From Platerodrilus igneus (Eukaryota; Arthropoda; Insecta; Coleoptera; Lycidae): DNA of 64,000 nucleotides. Numbering within the stretch: position 1 is the stretch's first letter; each line of letters starts with the position of its first letter. A program made the position numbers and the translations under genes. Below are positions 33,410 to 45,488 of the stretch, piece by piece. The notes under the pieces are model-generated. The model saw only the letters and a program-made list of their open reading frames with translations, made no database searches and was not told the origin of the DNA. Where the stretch lies: contig JARFIW010001089.1 of assembly GCA_036346225.1 (NCBI GenBank), positions 1,302,001 through 1,366,000 of the forward strand, in the 5' to 3' direction.

Positions 33410-34058
33410 CTCGGGCCTGTATCCTCGACAATGCTCGCACTTCACGTATACGATACCAAAGCGAACAGTTAAAGTGCGAACACATGAATTTTCGCGAACC
33501 CTTCGTAAGCTAAACGGTATACGAGTCACGGTGAACGAATGGTGTATGTGGCAACGATGTAACTACGATAATAGTGTTACATTTTATAAATATAACCATA
33601 CTTTCTGTTCTACTTTATCACCAACTTTTAATTATTTTTATTTGAAATGTCGACCCAAGTTAAGATAAAAAATAATTATAATAAACAATAGATACAACTA
33701 CAAGCTGTTGAGATCTATATTTGTAAGAAATTTTACATATTCTTAAAATATCTCATCTCTGTTAATGGCGTTAACAATTTTTTCAACACAACGTGATACT
33801 GATGATTGTGCTATCGAAAAATTATAATTACAACCAATATCCAACTGCTAGCTACTACAAATACAAATGTCAATAAACTAAGATGGTAATTTAGGTTAGA
33901 AATCACTACAAAATATACAAAATGAATGGAAGTAACTGGTCGTTGTTTACATTCGCTTTCAATCCGCACACGTCAAGATTTCGAAAGGTCAAGAATATCA
34001 ATGTGTGCGTTTGCGCATACTCATCTCAAATCACTTGCCCAGGATAGACCCCCCCGTA
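33410..34058. repeat. Harbinger-related interspersed repeat, copy A
   Basis: A ~650-bp unit. Its first part (33415-33860) recurs at 38500-38950. Its last part (from 33863, caaatacaaatgtcaataaa, to agacccccc at 34055) recurs at 45876-46070, downstream of a Harbinger transposase start. So it looks like a non-autonomous or internally deleted copy of a Harbinger element. The 64-codon frame MRTHEFSRTLRKLNG is shared with copy B but is not a known protein. Confidence 0.65.
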
Positions 34059-34249
34059 CAAGGCCGCCCACGGAATAATTTGTAGAGGGGGTCAAGACTA
34101 CTTTCAAAAATATTAGTTATGTTACACAAAGGATGAACACTGTTAATGCAACCCCGTTACCGGACGTATTGGAAAGTAATGTAAGGCATAAAATCTTATT
34201 TCCTTAGAGTAGCTCAAAAGCCGTGGGGACCATCAATAATGCAGCGTTT

Positions 34250-34398
34250 TTTAATATTATAGTTGAAATCAAGAAAGAATGCATTCACGCCATAGGTTAC
34301 TGAATTTAAAAGCGATATACATTAAAAGTATGTCGGTGTTTAATTCAGAAACCTATGACGCGAATGCATTCTTTCGAGATTTCGGCTATAGTATTTGA
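34250..34398. repeat. Imperfect foldback (hairpin) inside the hAT
   Basis: Arms of about 50-58 nt (34250-34308 and 34341-34398) surround a ~32-nt loop. The core shared sequence is aagaaagaatgcattc with its inverse gaatgcattctttc. A transcript would form a long, slightly imperfect hairpin of miRNA-precursor or siRNA type, but no conservation can be tested here. Confidence 0.72.
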
Positions 34399-34668
34399 AA
34401 TTGAAAGAAAAACGTAGGATTGATAGTTTCTTAATAAATGCAGCATTCTGTAATTAATCGAATTTTCATAAAGTGTAAAGTTACTTACCAATCTGGTAAA
34501 TTGCTGGTACTGCAGGTTATCAATTCTTTTGGCTTGATGATGCACAGGGTAGCAAATGGAAAAGATTGGATTTTACATTAACACACACTAATTGAAAATT
34601 GAATGGACTTATTCCAATATACGTAATAAGCCGCCCGTAAGAAAATGTAAAAATACAGACACGACACA

Positions 34669-34968
34669 GTTTATTTACATTTCCAATGCTCCACCTGTAG
34701 GTACTACATTGGCCAGGAGGCGAGTTTTTTGTTGCCTGGAAATTTAGAATTTTGCCGAACCCTTGCCGTTCCAGGCAAGGTAGGGATCTTTAACGTGCGT
34801 GACAACACACACACGGGACCTCCATTTAACCTCTCATCTGAACGAGGGCGTAATTTTTGTGAAAAATGCTCACCTGCCATTTTTCAAGCAGTCGGCCGTG
34901 TCGGGATTTGAACCCGGAACCTTGGGATCTGTAGTCTTACGCTTACTACATTGATCCACGGCGACGCC
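34669..34968 (-). mobile_element. tRNA-derived SINE
   Basis: About 300 bp, read on the minus strand from 34968. The tRNA-like head has a Pol III B box (GGTTCAAATCC) and a run similar to a tRNA body with ...CCGTGGATCAATGTAG. The non-tRNA body includes 'acgttaaagatccctacc' and 'cctcgttcagatgagaggtt', a body type I recognise from arthropod SINEs. It is flanked by a perfect 14-bp duplication, acagacacgacaca (34655-34668 and 34969-34982), made by LINE-type target-primed insertion. It inserted into the hAT element, so it is younger. Confidence 0.9.
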
Positions 34969-35217
34969 ACAGACACGACACAACCATATTTAACGGAAAC
35001 AGAAAAGCCACATTCTCAATCAAATGGCCACAAACCACAGATATTAATTAATAGTAAATAAATATCCGACCGGCACTTTAAATAGCGTCTTTAATATTTG
35101 TTGCACAAACAAACATGACTAAGGACTAAGAAGGGTACAACAAACTGTTATAACTGGCACTGCTGAATAGGACTGTTCTCGCGTTTTATTAATCATCATC
35201 ATTTTTGAATAAAAATA

Positions 35218-37598
35218 TCAATCTTCTTCGGTCTTGACCAATCTATTTAGGACTTCATTTATAAATGCTTGTTTTTCCCTACCTACCATGTCCTTATGTA
35301 CACTAAGCATGCATAAACCTGATAATCTATCCCCTGACATGCTTGATCTAAGCCACGATTTTACCCGCTTTAGCGTGCTAAATGACCTTTCTATTGTTGC
35401 AGTAGTTGGAGGTAATGCCAAAAAATATTCAGCGCAGTTTTGATGGCCGGAAAAAAAAAACTTCATTATCAAGAAAATGTACAAAGTCTGTATCTTGTTG
35501 AATCTCTCTATTTTGCCAAAGTTCAACCCACGTTTGCAACTGTTCTGAAAAGTTATCAATGTTGTAACTTCTGGCTATTTCTTCTTTTTATTTAACAATG
35601 CTCTTTTATATTGTTGTCTTTTAAATTATTTGGATGTAATCCAGAGAGTAAAAAGAAGTCGTAGCATCTTCAGAAAACCTTGTGGAAATAGACTGTATAA
35701 CAGAATCCAAATAAGGAATAAAAAGGCTTACTCGAAAGTAATCTTCAACACTACTCATATGATAATTAGACCTATGAGTTTGTCTTGGTGCAATACGTGA
35801 TAATGTAATTTCCAATCCAAAACCATGGGCATGTTCAACACTTTTTTTATAAACCTCTTTAAAATATTGTTCAGGATCACTACGGTGTGTCTTAAAAAGT
35901 TTGAGTAGTTCATCTATGTGCTGTTTAACGGAAAATAAGTTTATACTTTTAGACTGCAGTGCATTACAAACAGGTTCCAATTTGCTAGAATATTTGGCCA
36001 TAATATGCAGACAAAGAATAAATTTCGACGAAGAAACGCAATTTAAAAGTTGACTGGCCCTATTTCTTGTCTGAGCATTTATTTCACGGTTATGAGCTAA
36101 TTTTTCCAGAGCGTTCATAGTATCTGCAAAATGTTTCGCAAACAACCTCATTGATTTATATTTGGCGGACCAGCGTGTTTCACATAATAGTGGAATATTA
36201 GAAACATATCTACGTCTTAAAAGACTATCTCGAAAGAAAGTAATTACTTCTTTAATGGTACCTACTGAATTTTGAATATCCGGAATCTTGTTCAAATCAT
36301 TTATGACTAAATTTAATCTATGGGACGCGCAGTGAAAATATATCGCTTTTGGATATTTATTTTTAATAAGTTTTTGGACTCCCTGCTCATGACCTGCCAT
36401 CGTCGAGCAACTATCAAACCCTAACCCAACTAATTTATCCATACAAAGACCATATTCATTACAAGCGTTTAAAATTGCAGCAGTTATACCTTCTGCGTTC
36501 ATCGATGTAAGGACTACAAAGTCTAAAAATTCTTCTCTGACCGAATTGTCATTACTAACAAATCTTACTCCAAGTGATAACTGTTCTACCCCAGCAATAT
36601 CTGCACCTTCGTCAGCCAAAATTAAAAATGCTTCACTCAAATTCACATCTTTCACAATTTTTTTCCTTAATTAATGTTCCACAAATTGAAATTATTTGAT
36701 TTTGAGTTCAGTGAGAGGTGTATTTTGAGTTCTTCTTGCAAAACTTTAAGTGCTCGTTTAGAATGTGATCCCCACTTTCTATTCTGAATTGTAAAAGATC
36801 CTCAAAATTACCTTTTTTATCACTTCGTAATGGCAAATCATGCATACCACAAAAAATGACGGTGGATATTATTGGTATAAGTTTTTTGCGATTCGATTCA
36901 ATCAAATCCCGCTCAGCTTCATTTATTTGAGAGGTAATTGATAGACGTTTTCCTTCAATAATTTTTGTAAAACTAGAAGCTTTTATAGTTGAATCACGAT
37001 GTCATTCGGTTGTAGCATGTGCTTTTGTAGAAGCGACAAAGTCATGATATTTTGTGAAGGGCTTCACAATGAAAGAACCAAGAACCCCTCTTTTAACAGT
37101 TGGCCGAAAAACTACGCAATATTTGCAAAGTGCGCCTTTGAGTTTTGGAGAATACGCAAGCCAATCGTATTGTTGAAGCCAGTCATATTTAAAAGCACGT
37201 CTTCTTTCTTTGGAATCGTTCTTGAAATTATATTTAGGATCTGGTTTGTAAGGATTTGTTAATAATGAAAAGCGAACATCGTCGGAAAGTGTTTCATTCG
37301 AGTTAACAAAATTGCCCAAATCGAGCATGTACTCATTCTTATCAGTTGAAAGATTGGTGTCATATTCACATGTGAGAGATTTTAAAGTATTAGGTGACGA
37401 ACTACCAGCTTTATTTAGATCATTGACACTATTATGTACTATACTATTACACTCAAAAATAGCATTAGCACCAGCACCGCTACTACTACAGCCTATGCTA
37501 GATGATTCTTTTAGTTTATTTCGTTTGAAAAATTTTCTAATATCCATTGTTAGTATTGTTACTGATCTTGGATCTGAATTTCTGAAAAAAAATAACAC
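35218..37598 (-). pseudogene. hAT transposase (TTF finger, DUF4371, hATC)
   Basis: 37002-37598: N-terminal Ser-rich lead and TTF-type zinc-finger region (YDWLQQYDWLAYSPKLKGAL, CKYCVVFRP). 36708-36905: continuation (KNSKYTSH region and LPLRSDKKGNFEDLLQFRIE). 35621-36655: 344 codons open, DUF4371/RNase-H fold with ILADEGADIAGVEQLSLGVR (first Asp region), KLVGLGFDSCSTMAGHEQGV (second Asp) and FHCASHRLNLVINDLNK. 35218-35559: hATC dimerisation domain (LALPPTTATIERSFSTLKRV). The family cuts and pastes hAT DNA. Four frames in order with three breaks, so inactive but more recent-looking than the copy at 4.5-8.2 kb. Confidence 0.9.
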
Positions 37599-38494
37599 GC
37601 TTTACTTTTCTGATACTTCAAAAGAAGAGATTTGTTAATCAAATAGACTTTAAAGAAAAGAAAATAAGAATCTTCCAATTAATAATATATCCAAATAAAT
37701 ATTATTTTTAAATATGTATTCTCACGCATTAGGTACATTAGTACTTACTGCTATCCTATCCGTAACTAAACTGTAACTGCAATCTTCGGCCTTCTTTAAA
37801 AACAAAAACCAGTAACTACACTACTTATCAACACTGATAACAATAACTACAAGGAAAATGGCCAATCAATATCTATCAACATTCACGTCTTCTACTAATT
37901 CAACAGTCAGATAAAGTTTCCTAAGTCACAAATTAAAAGTACACCGCATTCGAAAAACACTGAATACAAACTGAAGTCACTGAAGATATAGACGTACTTT
38001 ACTGTTATAGATAAAGAATATATTTTTTCTCAAAATAGAACACAATGAGACATTTGTAGAACATTCCTAAGTTTTAGTTGTAGAGTACCTGAACCTGTAC
38101 AATAAGAAAGAAACCATTATGAAAGCCTTTATTTATATTTCGTTTGAATAGAAACTTTCAGGGTAAAGATATTAAAGAATGAAAATAACAGTTTTGTTAT
38201 AGGCGGTTAGGGTTACTATTGTAAGGTAATCGCATTAAATTGCATTTCCTGCTTAAAATGACATACAAAGTCGGTCTATTTATAGTTAGACCATAGGCAT
38301 ACCTGTAGTGTGATCTCAACATTTAGGTTTACTTTATTTTTAAACAATAGTATAACCGATAGTGAAATCGTAATCTTCTTCAATCTCTAGTGAAGGTGCA
38401 CTTCGTGTTGCGATTTCTAACGAAAAAAAAACCAAAGGAACATATTCAGGGGGGGTCAGACGACCCCCATTGACCCCCTTTGTGGGCGGCCTTG

Positions 38495-38977
38495 CCGCCG
38501 TATCTTCGACGATGCTCGCACTTCACGTATGCGATACCAAAGCGAACAGTTAAAATGCGAACACATGAATTTTCGAGAACCCTTCGTAAGCTAAACGGTA
38601 TACGAGTCACGGTGAACGAATGGTTTATGTGGCAACGATGTAACTACGATAATAGTGTTACATTTTATAAATATAACCATACTTTCTGTTCTGCTTTATC
38701 ACAAACTTTTATTTTTTTTTATTTGAAATGTCAACCCAAGTGAAGATAGAAAATAATTATAATAAACAATAGACGCAATTACTCTGCTCGTAAGCTGTTG
38801 AGATCTCCTATATTTGTAAGAAATTTTACATATGCTTGAAATATCTCATTTCTGGTAATGGCGTTAACACATTTTTCAACACAACGTGATACTGATGATT
38901 ATGCTACCGAAAAATTATAATTATAACCAATATCCAACTGGTAGCTACTACTAGCCACAAAGCGTGGAAATATTAAT
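38495..38977. repeat. Harbinger-related repeat, copy B, left part
   Basis: It matches copy A (33415-33860) over about 450 bp starting at gtatcttcgac. It is cut at 38977 by the second BEL element and continues on the far side (45489-46070). Confidence 0.7.
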
Positions 38978-39283
38978 TGTAGAATATACAGCGCGTAAAT
39001 AAATTAATATTAGCACTTACTGCCTTATCTGCTACCATGACATGTACCATAGGTCATGAACCATTCCAAAGTGTTTATAGCGAACTGTATAATAAATGAT
39101 ATGCAGTGTTTTGTTTCACCTACGCACTATTAAAACACCGCGAACGCGCGTCCGTTGACTGCGGATGCACTTGCGGCTTGAACCAAAAGTATTGAACACC
39201 ACTTTCGTGACTGTCACTGTTCCATACCGCATCTTGCGCTATATAGGAGTTAACTGTAAAAGTAGTTTTAAAACGCCTTAACA
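38978..39283 (-). repeat. BEL 3' LTR (left copy)
   Basis: 306 bp, TGTAGAATATACAGCGC...CGCCTTAACA. Shares with the right copy the block ctgctaccatgacatgtacc and a cgcgaacgcgcgtccgttga block. Confidence 0.93.
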
Positions 39284-39380
39284 TACCGCCCATCAAAATA
39301 AGATTGATTAACTTATTTTTAAACTATGTACTAATGAAAATTAAACAAATACTAGGCTACATTTAATATTCATCTTAAAA

Positions 39381-40807
39381 CTATTGAGTTGTGCTGTTTA
39401 CAGGTAGAGGACACAACTTGACTAATCGTGCCATGCATAGTTTTACCCTAACCACTCGAATAACCCCATCGCTTCCAGAGTATAAATAATCGATGCAGCC
39501 TAGTCGCCAGAACAGACGAGGAGCTTGATCTTCTTTGATTAAAACCAAAGTCCCAATTTGGATTTGAGGAAATGAAGCGAACCATTTAGTTATTTGTTGC
39601 AGAATATACAAATAACTTGTACGCCACAGTTTCCAGAAATCTTGTTGTATGCGATGAATTAGCTGTCAGCGGCCCAAATAAGAAATCTTCAACGCAGTAA
39701 CATCAGGATCTGGTAGAACAGACACAGGTTCCAAACCAAGAAAATGATTCGGTGTTAAATATGAAAAATCTTCGGGATTAGTACTTAATGGACACAAAGG
39801 CCTTGAATTAAGTAGAGATTCAATTTGAACAAGAACAGTATTGAGTTTTTCATACGACAATATTTGATTTCCAATGATCTTTTTGAGATGAGATTTGACT
39901 GATTGAATCCCGAAATGAGGAGCGGAAGGGAGGTTGAATATACATGTTATAACTTCTGCAACCACAGAGTGTTTTATCATTTCAGATAATTCACGAGATG
40001 CTCCAATAAAATTGGTGCCACAATCACTATGAATAATCACACACTTTTATCGACGAGCAATAAAGCGACGTAAAGCAGCGATAAAACCCTCTTTTGAAAA
40101 ACTATGCACTAATTCCAAATGAACGGATTTAGTGCTAAAACAAATGAACAAGCAAATATAAGCCTTTGATGATTTAGATACTCGTTTTCTACTTATTGTA
40201 ACGGCAAGAGGACCGCCATAATCCACGCCAGTATGCAAAAATGCCTTTCCGGGGTTACCCTCGAAGTTGGTAAATCGCCCATGGGAGGGCAGTAAGTAGT
40301 AGGGTTTATGCTAAAACAACGGATGCATGACTTCAAACAATTACGAACTGCTCTTTTAGCAGATAGAATCTAAAAATTGTGGGTTTACATAAATTGAGTA
40401 GTACGAAGTACAGGATGTAAGTTCTTATTATGGCAATCTAGAATGATTAAGTCTGTTAACCGATGCGATGATGGGAGTAAGATTAGAAATTTCACCCCAT
40501 AAGGTAGGTCTGATTTTCGAAGGCAATCACCCACCCTGAGTAAACCATGTGTATCCACAAAGAGAGTGAGAGGTCTGAGCGATATATTAACTGGTTTACC
40601 ATTTGCTGTATTACAAATATCTTGAAGAAAGACATCTTGTTGAACATTTTTGACCAAAATATAAAGAGAACATTGCTGTTCAACCATAGAAGCATAATCG
40701 GGCGCGTCTCTGCGTGATTCCAATGGTGTTCGAGTATTAGAAATGAAGTGACGAACACATGAAATAATTCTACATATTTTTGCCAAATTTGAAAAACAAG
40801 TAGTCAA
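39381..40807 (-). pseudogene. BEL/Pao integrase and C-terminal tail
   Basis: 40385-40807: pre-integrase segment (LFVDTHGLLRVGDCLRKSDL, HPVLRTTQF). 40047-40238: integrase start (GVDYGGPLAVTISRK with the first Asp, and FSTKSVHLELVHSFSKEGFI). 39666-40040: SDCGTNFIGASRELSEMI (second Asp) and SLLNSRPLCPLSTNPEDFSY with NHFLG. 39381-39611: DUF5641-type tail (IGTLVLIKEDQAP, GVIRVVRVKL). A stop separates the two integrase halves at about 40045, and 40240-40385 lacks a clean frame. Confidence 0.88.
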
Positions 40808-41118
40808 TGAGTCTAAGAAATTGTCTGAAATAACAACATTTAATGATAATATTCGTCTTTACGTCTCGACTAACAACGGATATAATGAACGAGATAGTTA
40901 AGCGATGGCCATTCTTCTTCCGGAACTTGAAGTCAGTGAGGCCCTTTCCACCATAAATGATGTTGTACCAATTCTGAATCTACCAGACCTCGAGAGGCAC
41001 AATCAACTGGGTTTTCTGAAGATTTAATATGAAACCATGATCTTGGAGGAATGCGGTCTTGGATATGTAAAATTCGATTGCTGACGAATGTTTTCCAATT
41101 ATGCGATGATGATTTAAT

Positions 41119-42188
41119 CTAAGCTAGTGCAACAGTTGAATCGGAGCAGGCATAAATAGTATCGAATGACAATTGTGTTTTGTAAGTAATCCGAACAAAA
41201 TCTACCAAGTTTGACAACAGTAGTACACCACATAACTCCAAACAAAGCAAAGAAATGCGATTAGTAGGAGCAACCCTAGATTTAGCACACACCAATGACG
41301 TTTTAATGTTTCCAACTGTGTCGACGACTCGAAAATAAACACCGGCTGCATAGCCCGCTTCCGAAGCATCACAGAACCTGTGAATCTGTATATTTCTGTA
41401 ATAATATATAAAATCCATCGAGGTATCTCGAGTTTCGATAATTCTGACAATTGTTCCCAATAATTTTTCCATTTCCATTTCGTCCCAATCCAAACCCAAT
41501 ATCCACAAATATTGGATTAAATGTTTGGCAAAAAATACTAAAGGAGTAAGTAGCCCCAACGGATCGAAAATTCTGCCTACTTTAGACACCATACTGCGTT
41601 TCTTACAATCCTTTGAAATAGGAGTAACGTGATAAAAGAAATAATCCCCTATGGTTTTCCACTGCAAACCTAAACTCTTTTGTAACAAGTTATTTGAATC
41701 TTCAAAACTAAAAGTGTCAGATAACAAGACGATTCTGGTAATCCTTCAAAAACCTTACTGTCGTTGCTATTGAATTTACGCAAAGTAAAACCTCCTGCTT
41801 CACGAATTCGATTTAATTTGAAAAATAACCGTTTTGTTTCCTCCACCGAAGCACAACCACTCACCACATCGTCCACGTAGGTATCTGATGCCAACACCTC
41901 AGCAGCACGAGGAAATGTGGCTGAATCCGCTTGAGCTATTTCCTGAATGACCCTCAATGCTAAAAATGGAGAGGAAGTCATTCCATACGTGACGGTGTTC
42001 AACCGATAATCCCTGATAGGATCCGAAGAATTAAATCTCCAAATTATATTTTGATATTGGCGATGATCTGGCGAAACCAAAACCTGCCTGTACATCTGTT
42101 TGATGTCAGCAGTGAATACTACAACCTGTATACGAAAGTGCAGCAACAAAACCATAATGTCTTTCTGCAACGGAGGGCCAACTAACAA
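41119..42188 (-). pseudogene. BEL/Pao reverse transcriptase and RNase H-like domain
   Basis: 41670-42188 holds the RT: FTADIKQMYRQVLVSPDHR, RLNTVTYGMTSSPFLALR and DTYVDDVVSG (YVDD active site), then TLRKFNSN. 41119-41727 holds the Pao domain: SKVGRIFDPLGLLTPLVFFA, HRFCDASEAGYAAGVYFRV (RNase H first Asp) and CSDSTVALA. One frameshift near 41700 separates the two. Apart from that and a lost fingers part (a stop lies before 42188), the block is well preserved. Confidence 0.9.
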
Positions 42189-42382
42189 ATGTTCATTTAA
42201 CGAATAGGCGCAGAGGCCGAAGCATCAAAAACCACTCTGAGTTTGGTTGTTGCGCTCTCTGGTTTGACAACGGCATGATGAGGTATGTAGTATTCTGACT
42301 AACCATCTATTGAATTTTGACCCGATTTCGAACAAAGTGTTCTATGACCAATCCCAATGTAATCTTGCATAAAATCACGATA

Positions 42383-43677
42383 TTAAGTATATAAATGAGA
42401 ATCTTTTTCTAAACGTCGCTCCAATGAAAGAAATCTACGAATGGCGATCTCGCGAGAATCGACAAAAACAGGCTCTGGGCCTTTGAACGGCAACCTGACC
42501 ATAAAACGACCACCCTCCTGCTTTTCGCACGCTTCTTCCGCCAAGCTCACTCTGGACGAGTCAGGAATGTTTTCTAGTTCCCAAAAGCGACTTAAATTAG
42601 AATCCAATGGATCCATAATTGCACATAACGAAGTGCATGAAGAAATAGGAGAAACAAGTGTTCCTGTCAGTATTCAACCCAATGTTGTTTTTATAGCGAC
42701 AGGTTCATCCAGCGAACCCACACGAGATTCATTCATCAAAATATGAGCGAAAATATTTGCACCTAGGAACATTTCTATTTTGCCGGGGTTTATCAAAATC
42801 TTCGTCAGCTAAGTTAAAGTCAGACGTATGCGACCAATTATTTGATGGTAACTATACCGTAGATAATTTTCCACAAATCTCTGGGAGAACAAAAACATCC
42901 ACATCATATTGAGGATTTCTTTGTCCTCTAGGACGAATTTTACATGACAATGTACCTGAAACCTGAGCAGCCGAGAGTTTCCACCTTTACTGAAACTTTT
43001 GATTTATTCAAAGCCAAACGTTAACGACATAAGTCTCCATGCTGTCATTCTCCAATAAAGCTCTTACAGTTTGAACTCTTCCAAACTCTCATAAACGGAT
43101 ACTTTAGCCGTAGCTAACAAAGTGACTGTATTTGACGATCTTGCCGAAAATAAACTACTACTGGCAGTGTAGCTAGCTTCCAATTGAGGAGTTGATGAAG
43201 ACGACAAAATTGTTGACGATGAAACCAGAGGCACAGAAGAAGTAACATCCTCAGTCTGCACTGCTGAGTTTCCAAAATGCAGCAAATTATTTTGGGGTTT
43301 TGAACATCTTTTGCATAACTTCTTTGATTACAATTGCTAGCATGATGTGAGTCCATGCAACAATTAATGCACAACCCTTTTTCTTTAACAAAAGTATAAC
43401 GTTCCTGCGGTGACTCCCTGGAATACATTTTACACTCATATAAATAATGTGCCGCATTACACAACAAGAATTCATTTATCTTTGACGTAGTCACTAAAGA
43501 CGTATGAGATTGTGATTTTGAACCAGCATTATGGCGTTTTTTCCAGTCCACATTCTTACTTGACGATTTGAGATGTTTATCTGCTAGCACCATACTACTG
43601 ATTTCTAGCGCCTTACAGTGCTTTTCAACAAACGATTTCAATTGTTCGAATGTTGGAATATCCTGAGTATTTTCCAA
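42383..43677 (-). pseudogene. BEL/Pao gag C-terminus, zinc knuckle, protease region
   Basis: 43114-43677 has QLKSFVEKHCKALE and a knuckle-like Cys/His array (GLCINCCMDSHHASNC), closing Gag. 43064-43285 has SNTVTLLATAKVSV, which normally precedes the aspartic protease. The catalytic Asp region at about 42900-43060 is not readable in one frame. 42383-42616 has LSRFWELENIPDSS and ESREIAIRRFLSLERRL-like pre-RT sequence. Confidence 0.8.
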
Positions 43678-43688
43678 CTCAAACGTTT

Positions 43689-44593
43689 TTAGAACTCGAC
43701 CTCCACTTTTTTTGATAACATATTGAAAAGAATCAAATCCAACAAATCAATTTTCATTTGACGCAAACCAGCCAAATTTTCTACAAAGCAATTTAGTAAT
43801 TCTCTTAATTCTACATGTGAGTTAGATTGAGCTTTAGAACTCTTTTCTAACGCTGAAAGGTATGTTTTTGCCAATAAACGACGACACTTGTAACGCTGAA
43901 CGATAATTGAATAAGCGGTTTCAAAATTTTCATTCGCAACAGCCAGATGACGAATAAGATTTTCGAATTTGAATCTAGAAAATCCAGTAAGAAGAAATAT
44001 TTTTTAATGGGTAATAAATTCTGGTTATCATAAACTAAATTTTTAAACATGCTATGATAGGCGTTAAAATCACAAAACTTTCCAGTGAATTTACTTTTTG
44101 AGACTCGCGGCAATCAAATATTGGTAACGCCACTAAGACCAGTAGGCGATCCAGACCTATTTTCAAATGAATTTTGAGGTTTAATGTCCGATGACTCAAA
44201 CATGTTTTCAAACTGAGCATTAGAAATTTTAATTGACAGTAGCATTCTATCCAATTTGATACGAAGCGATCCAATTTTCTGAATGACTTCTGCATTTTTT
44301 TCATCGAAAATACATGCATGATAAGACATATCAACTTCTTGTTTGATATCCGTGGCGGCTTTTGTAAACAATTTTATTGCAACCAAATTTTCCAATTTAT
44401 CAGTACCAACCAATAATTCTGAAATCCTATTGACAGCATCCTTCATGTCTAAAATTAGACGATCTATAGAAATTCTAAATTGAGTCATTGTGTTGAATGA
44501 CACGACCTCAATTAAAATACCAATAACCAAACCTTGCAAATTCTTCTGACGTAGAATTTCCTTCAATACAATTTTAAATAAACTTTCTAGCAA
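43689..44593 (-). pseudogene. BEL/Pao gag N-terminal and capsid region
   Basis: 44114-44593 is an N-terminal helical region ending in a Ser/Asn-rich linker. 43847-44113 holds SKFTGKFCDFNAYHSMFKNL, the DUF1759 start ('F.G....W..F...F'). 43689-43874 continues with KTYLSALEKSSKAQS and ENLAGLRQMKIDLLD. Frames change at about 44115 and 43860. Confidence 0.82.
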
Positions 44594-44929
44594 GGAACAT
44601 ACATGAGAACCAAACCAACGAGTAAAAATATGTTCACCTCGCTAGAAGCTCCCAAAATACCAAGATATGAATTTCTACAACGGATGTGATTAATTCATCT
44701 GGTGCCGTTGCAATTATAAAACCACTAACCCATAACAGCTACCTGCGTAAGAATTAATTTAATGTACCCAACACTCTTTTGAAATAGGTAACATAAAAAC
44801 TAAGCATTTATCCTATAATATCCCGTTATTTCCAAGGAACAAACTGTATGTAACCAACGTTTTAAACTTTCAGTTTTGTAGTAAAAAAACTTTGATTGAA
44901 TGAATATAATTATTAAGATTGAATGAATA

Positions 44930-45025
44930 ATTTATATATAATAATATAATATAATAATTATAATATAATTATAATAATTATACATAATAATATAATAATA
45001 TAAAATATAATAATAATTATGATTG
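44930..45025. repeat. AT-rich low-complexity tract in the BEL leader
   Basis: About 95 bp made of taataatata/ataattata units, between the BEL gag start and the right LTR. Confidence 0.85.
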
Positions 45026-45155
45026 AATAAGCGTTAGTAGTTATCAAAGGTAACCACGAAAATGTAATGAAACAATGAGGATCAAAAACACGATAAATGA
45101 TTAGGATTAATTATAAGGAAAATTCATGAATTGAATAATTACATTAGGATAAGAT

Positions 45156-45179
45156 ATCTGAGTTCGAAGGATCAATAAA
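45156..45179 (-). other. Possible primer-binding site of the BEL element
   Basis: Just inside the right LTR on the minus strand reads TTGATCCTTCGAACTCAGAT. It resembles, with changes, the TGGTCCTTCGA-type primer sites common in BEL elements. Confidence 0.5.
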
Positions 45180-45488
45180 TGTACGATATACAGCGCCTAA
45201 ATAAATTACTATTAGCACTTACTGCTTAATCTGCTACCATGACATGTACCATAGGTCATGAACCATTCCAAAGTGTTTATAGCAGACTGTATAATAAATG
45301 ATGTGTAATGCTTTGTTTCACACACACACTTTGAAAACACCGCGAACGCGCGTCCGTTGACTGCGGATGCACTAGAGGCTTGAACCAAAAGTCTTGAACA
45401 CCACTTACTAGGAAAGGAAGGGTGCAGGTAGCGAAAATAAGGAATGCTGAAGGGTTAACTGTAAAAGCAGCTTTAAAACGCCTTAACA
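45180..45488 (-). repeat. BEL 5' LTR (right copy)
   Basis: 309 bp, TGTACGATATACAGCGCC...CGCCTTAACA, homologous to the left copy with scattered substitutions and a replaced ~50-bp block. Confidence 0.93.

Larger units (their letters stand above)
34059..38494 (-). mobile_element. hAT DNA transposon (second, ZMYM/DUF4371 type)
   Basis: Both ends carry CAAGGCCGCCCAC as a 13-bp perfect inverted repeat, followed by the shared block AGGGGGTCAA. Target duplications are cccccgta (34051-34058) and ccgccgta (38495-38502), 7 of 8 identical. It lies exactly at the junction of two Harbinger-related repeat copies. It carries a minus-strand transposase and a SINE near its left end. Confidence 0.88.
38978..45488 (-). 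mobile_element. BEL/Pao LTR retrotransposon, full length
   Basis: LTRs of 306 and 309 bp (38978-39283; 45180-45488), both TGT...ACA, flank a minus-strand gag-pol in BEL order: gag at 44593-43114, protease region, RT (42188-41670), Pao/RNase H (41727-41119), integrase (40238-39666) and DUF5641-type tail (39611-39381). The flanking pentanucleotides are ttaat and ttatt (4 of 5). The LTRs differ clearly, notably in the block before gttaactgtaaaag, so it is older than the gypsy at 19.6-26.1 kb. It lies inside a Harbinger copy. Confidence 0.93.

Noticed and set aside
34885..34960. Free-standing tRNA gene on the minus strand
   Set aside because: The tRNA-like head is continuous with a SINE body and is enclosed by a 14-bp target duplication.
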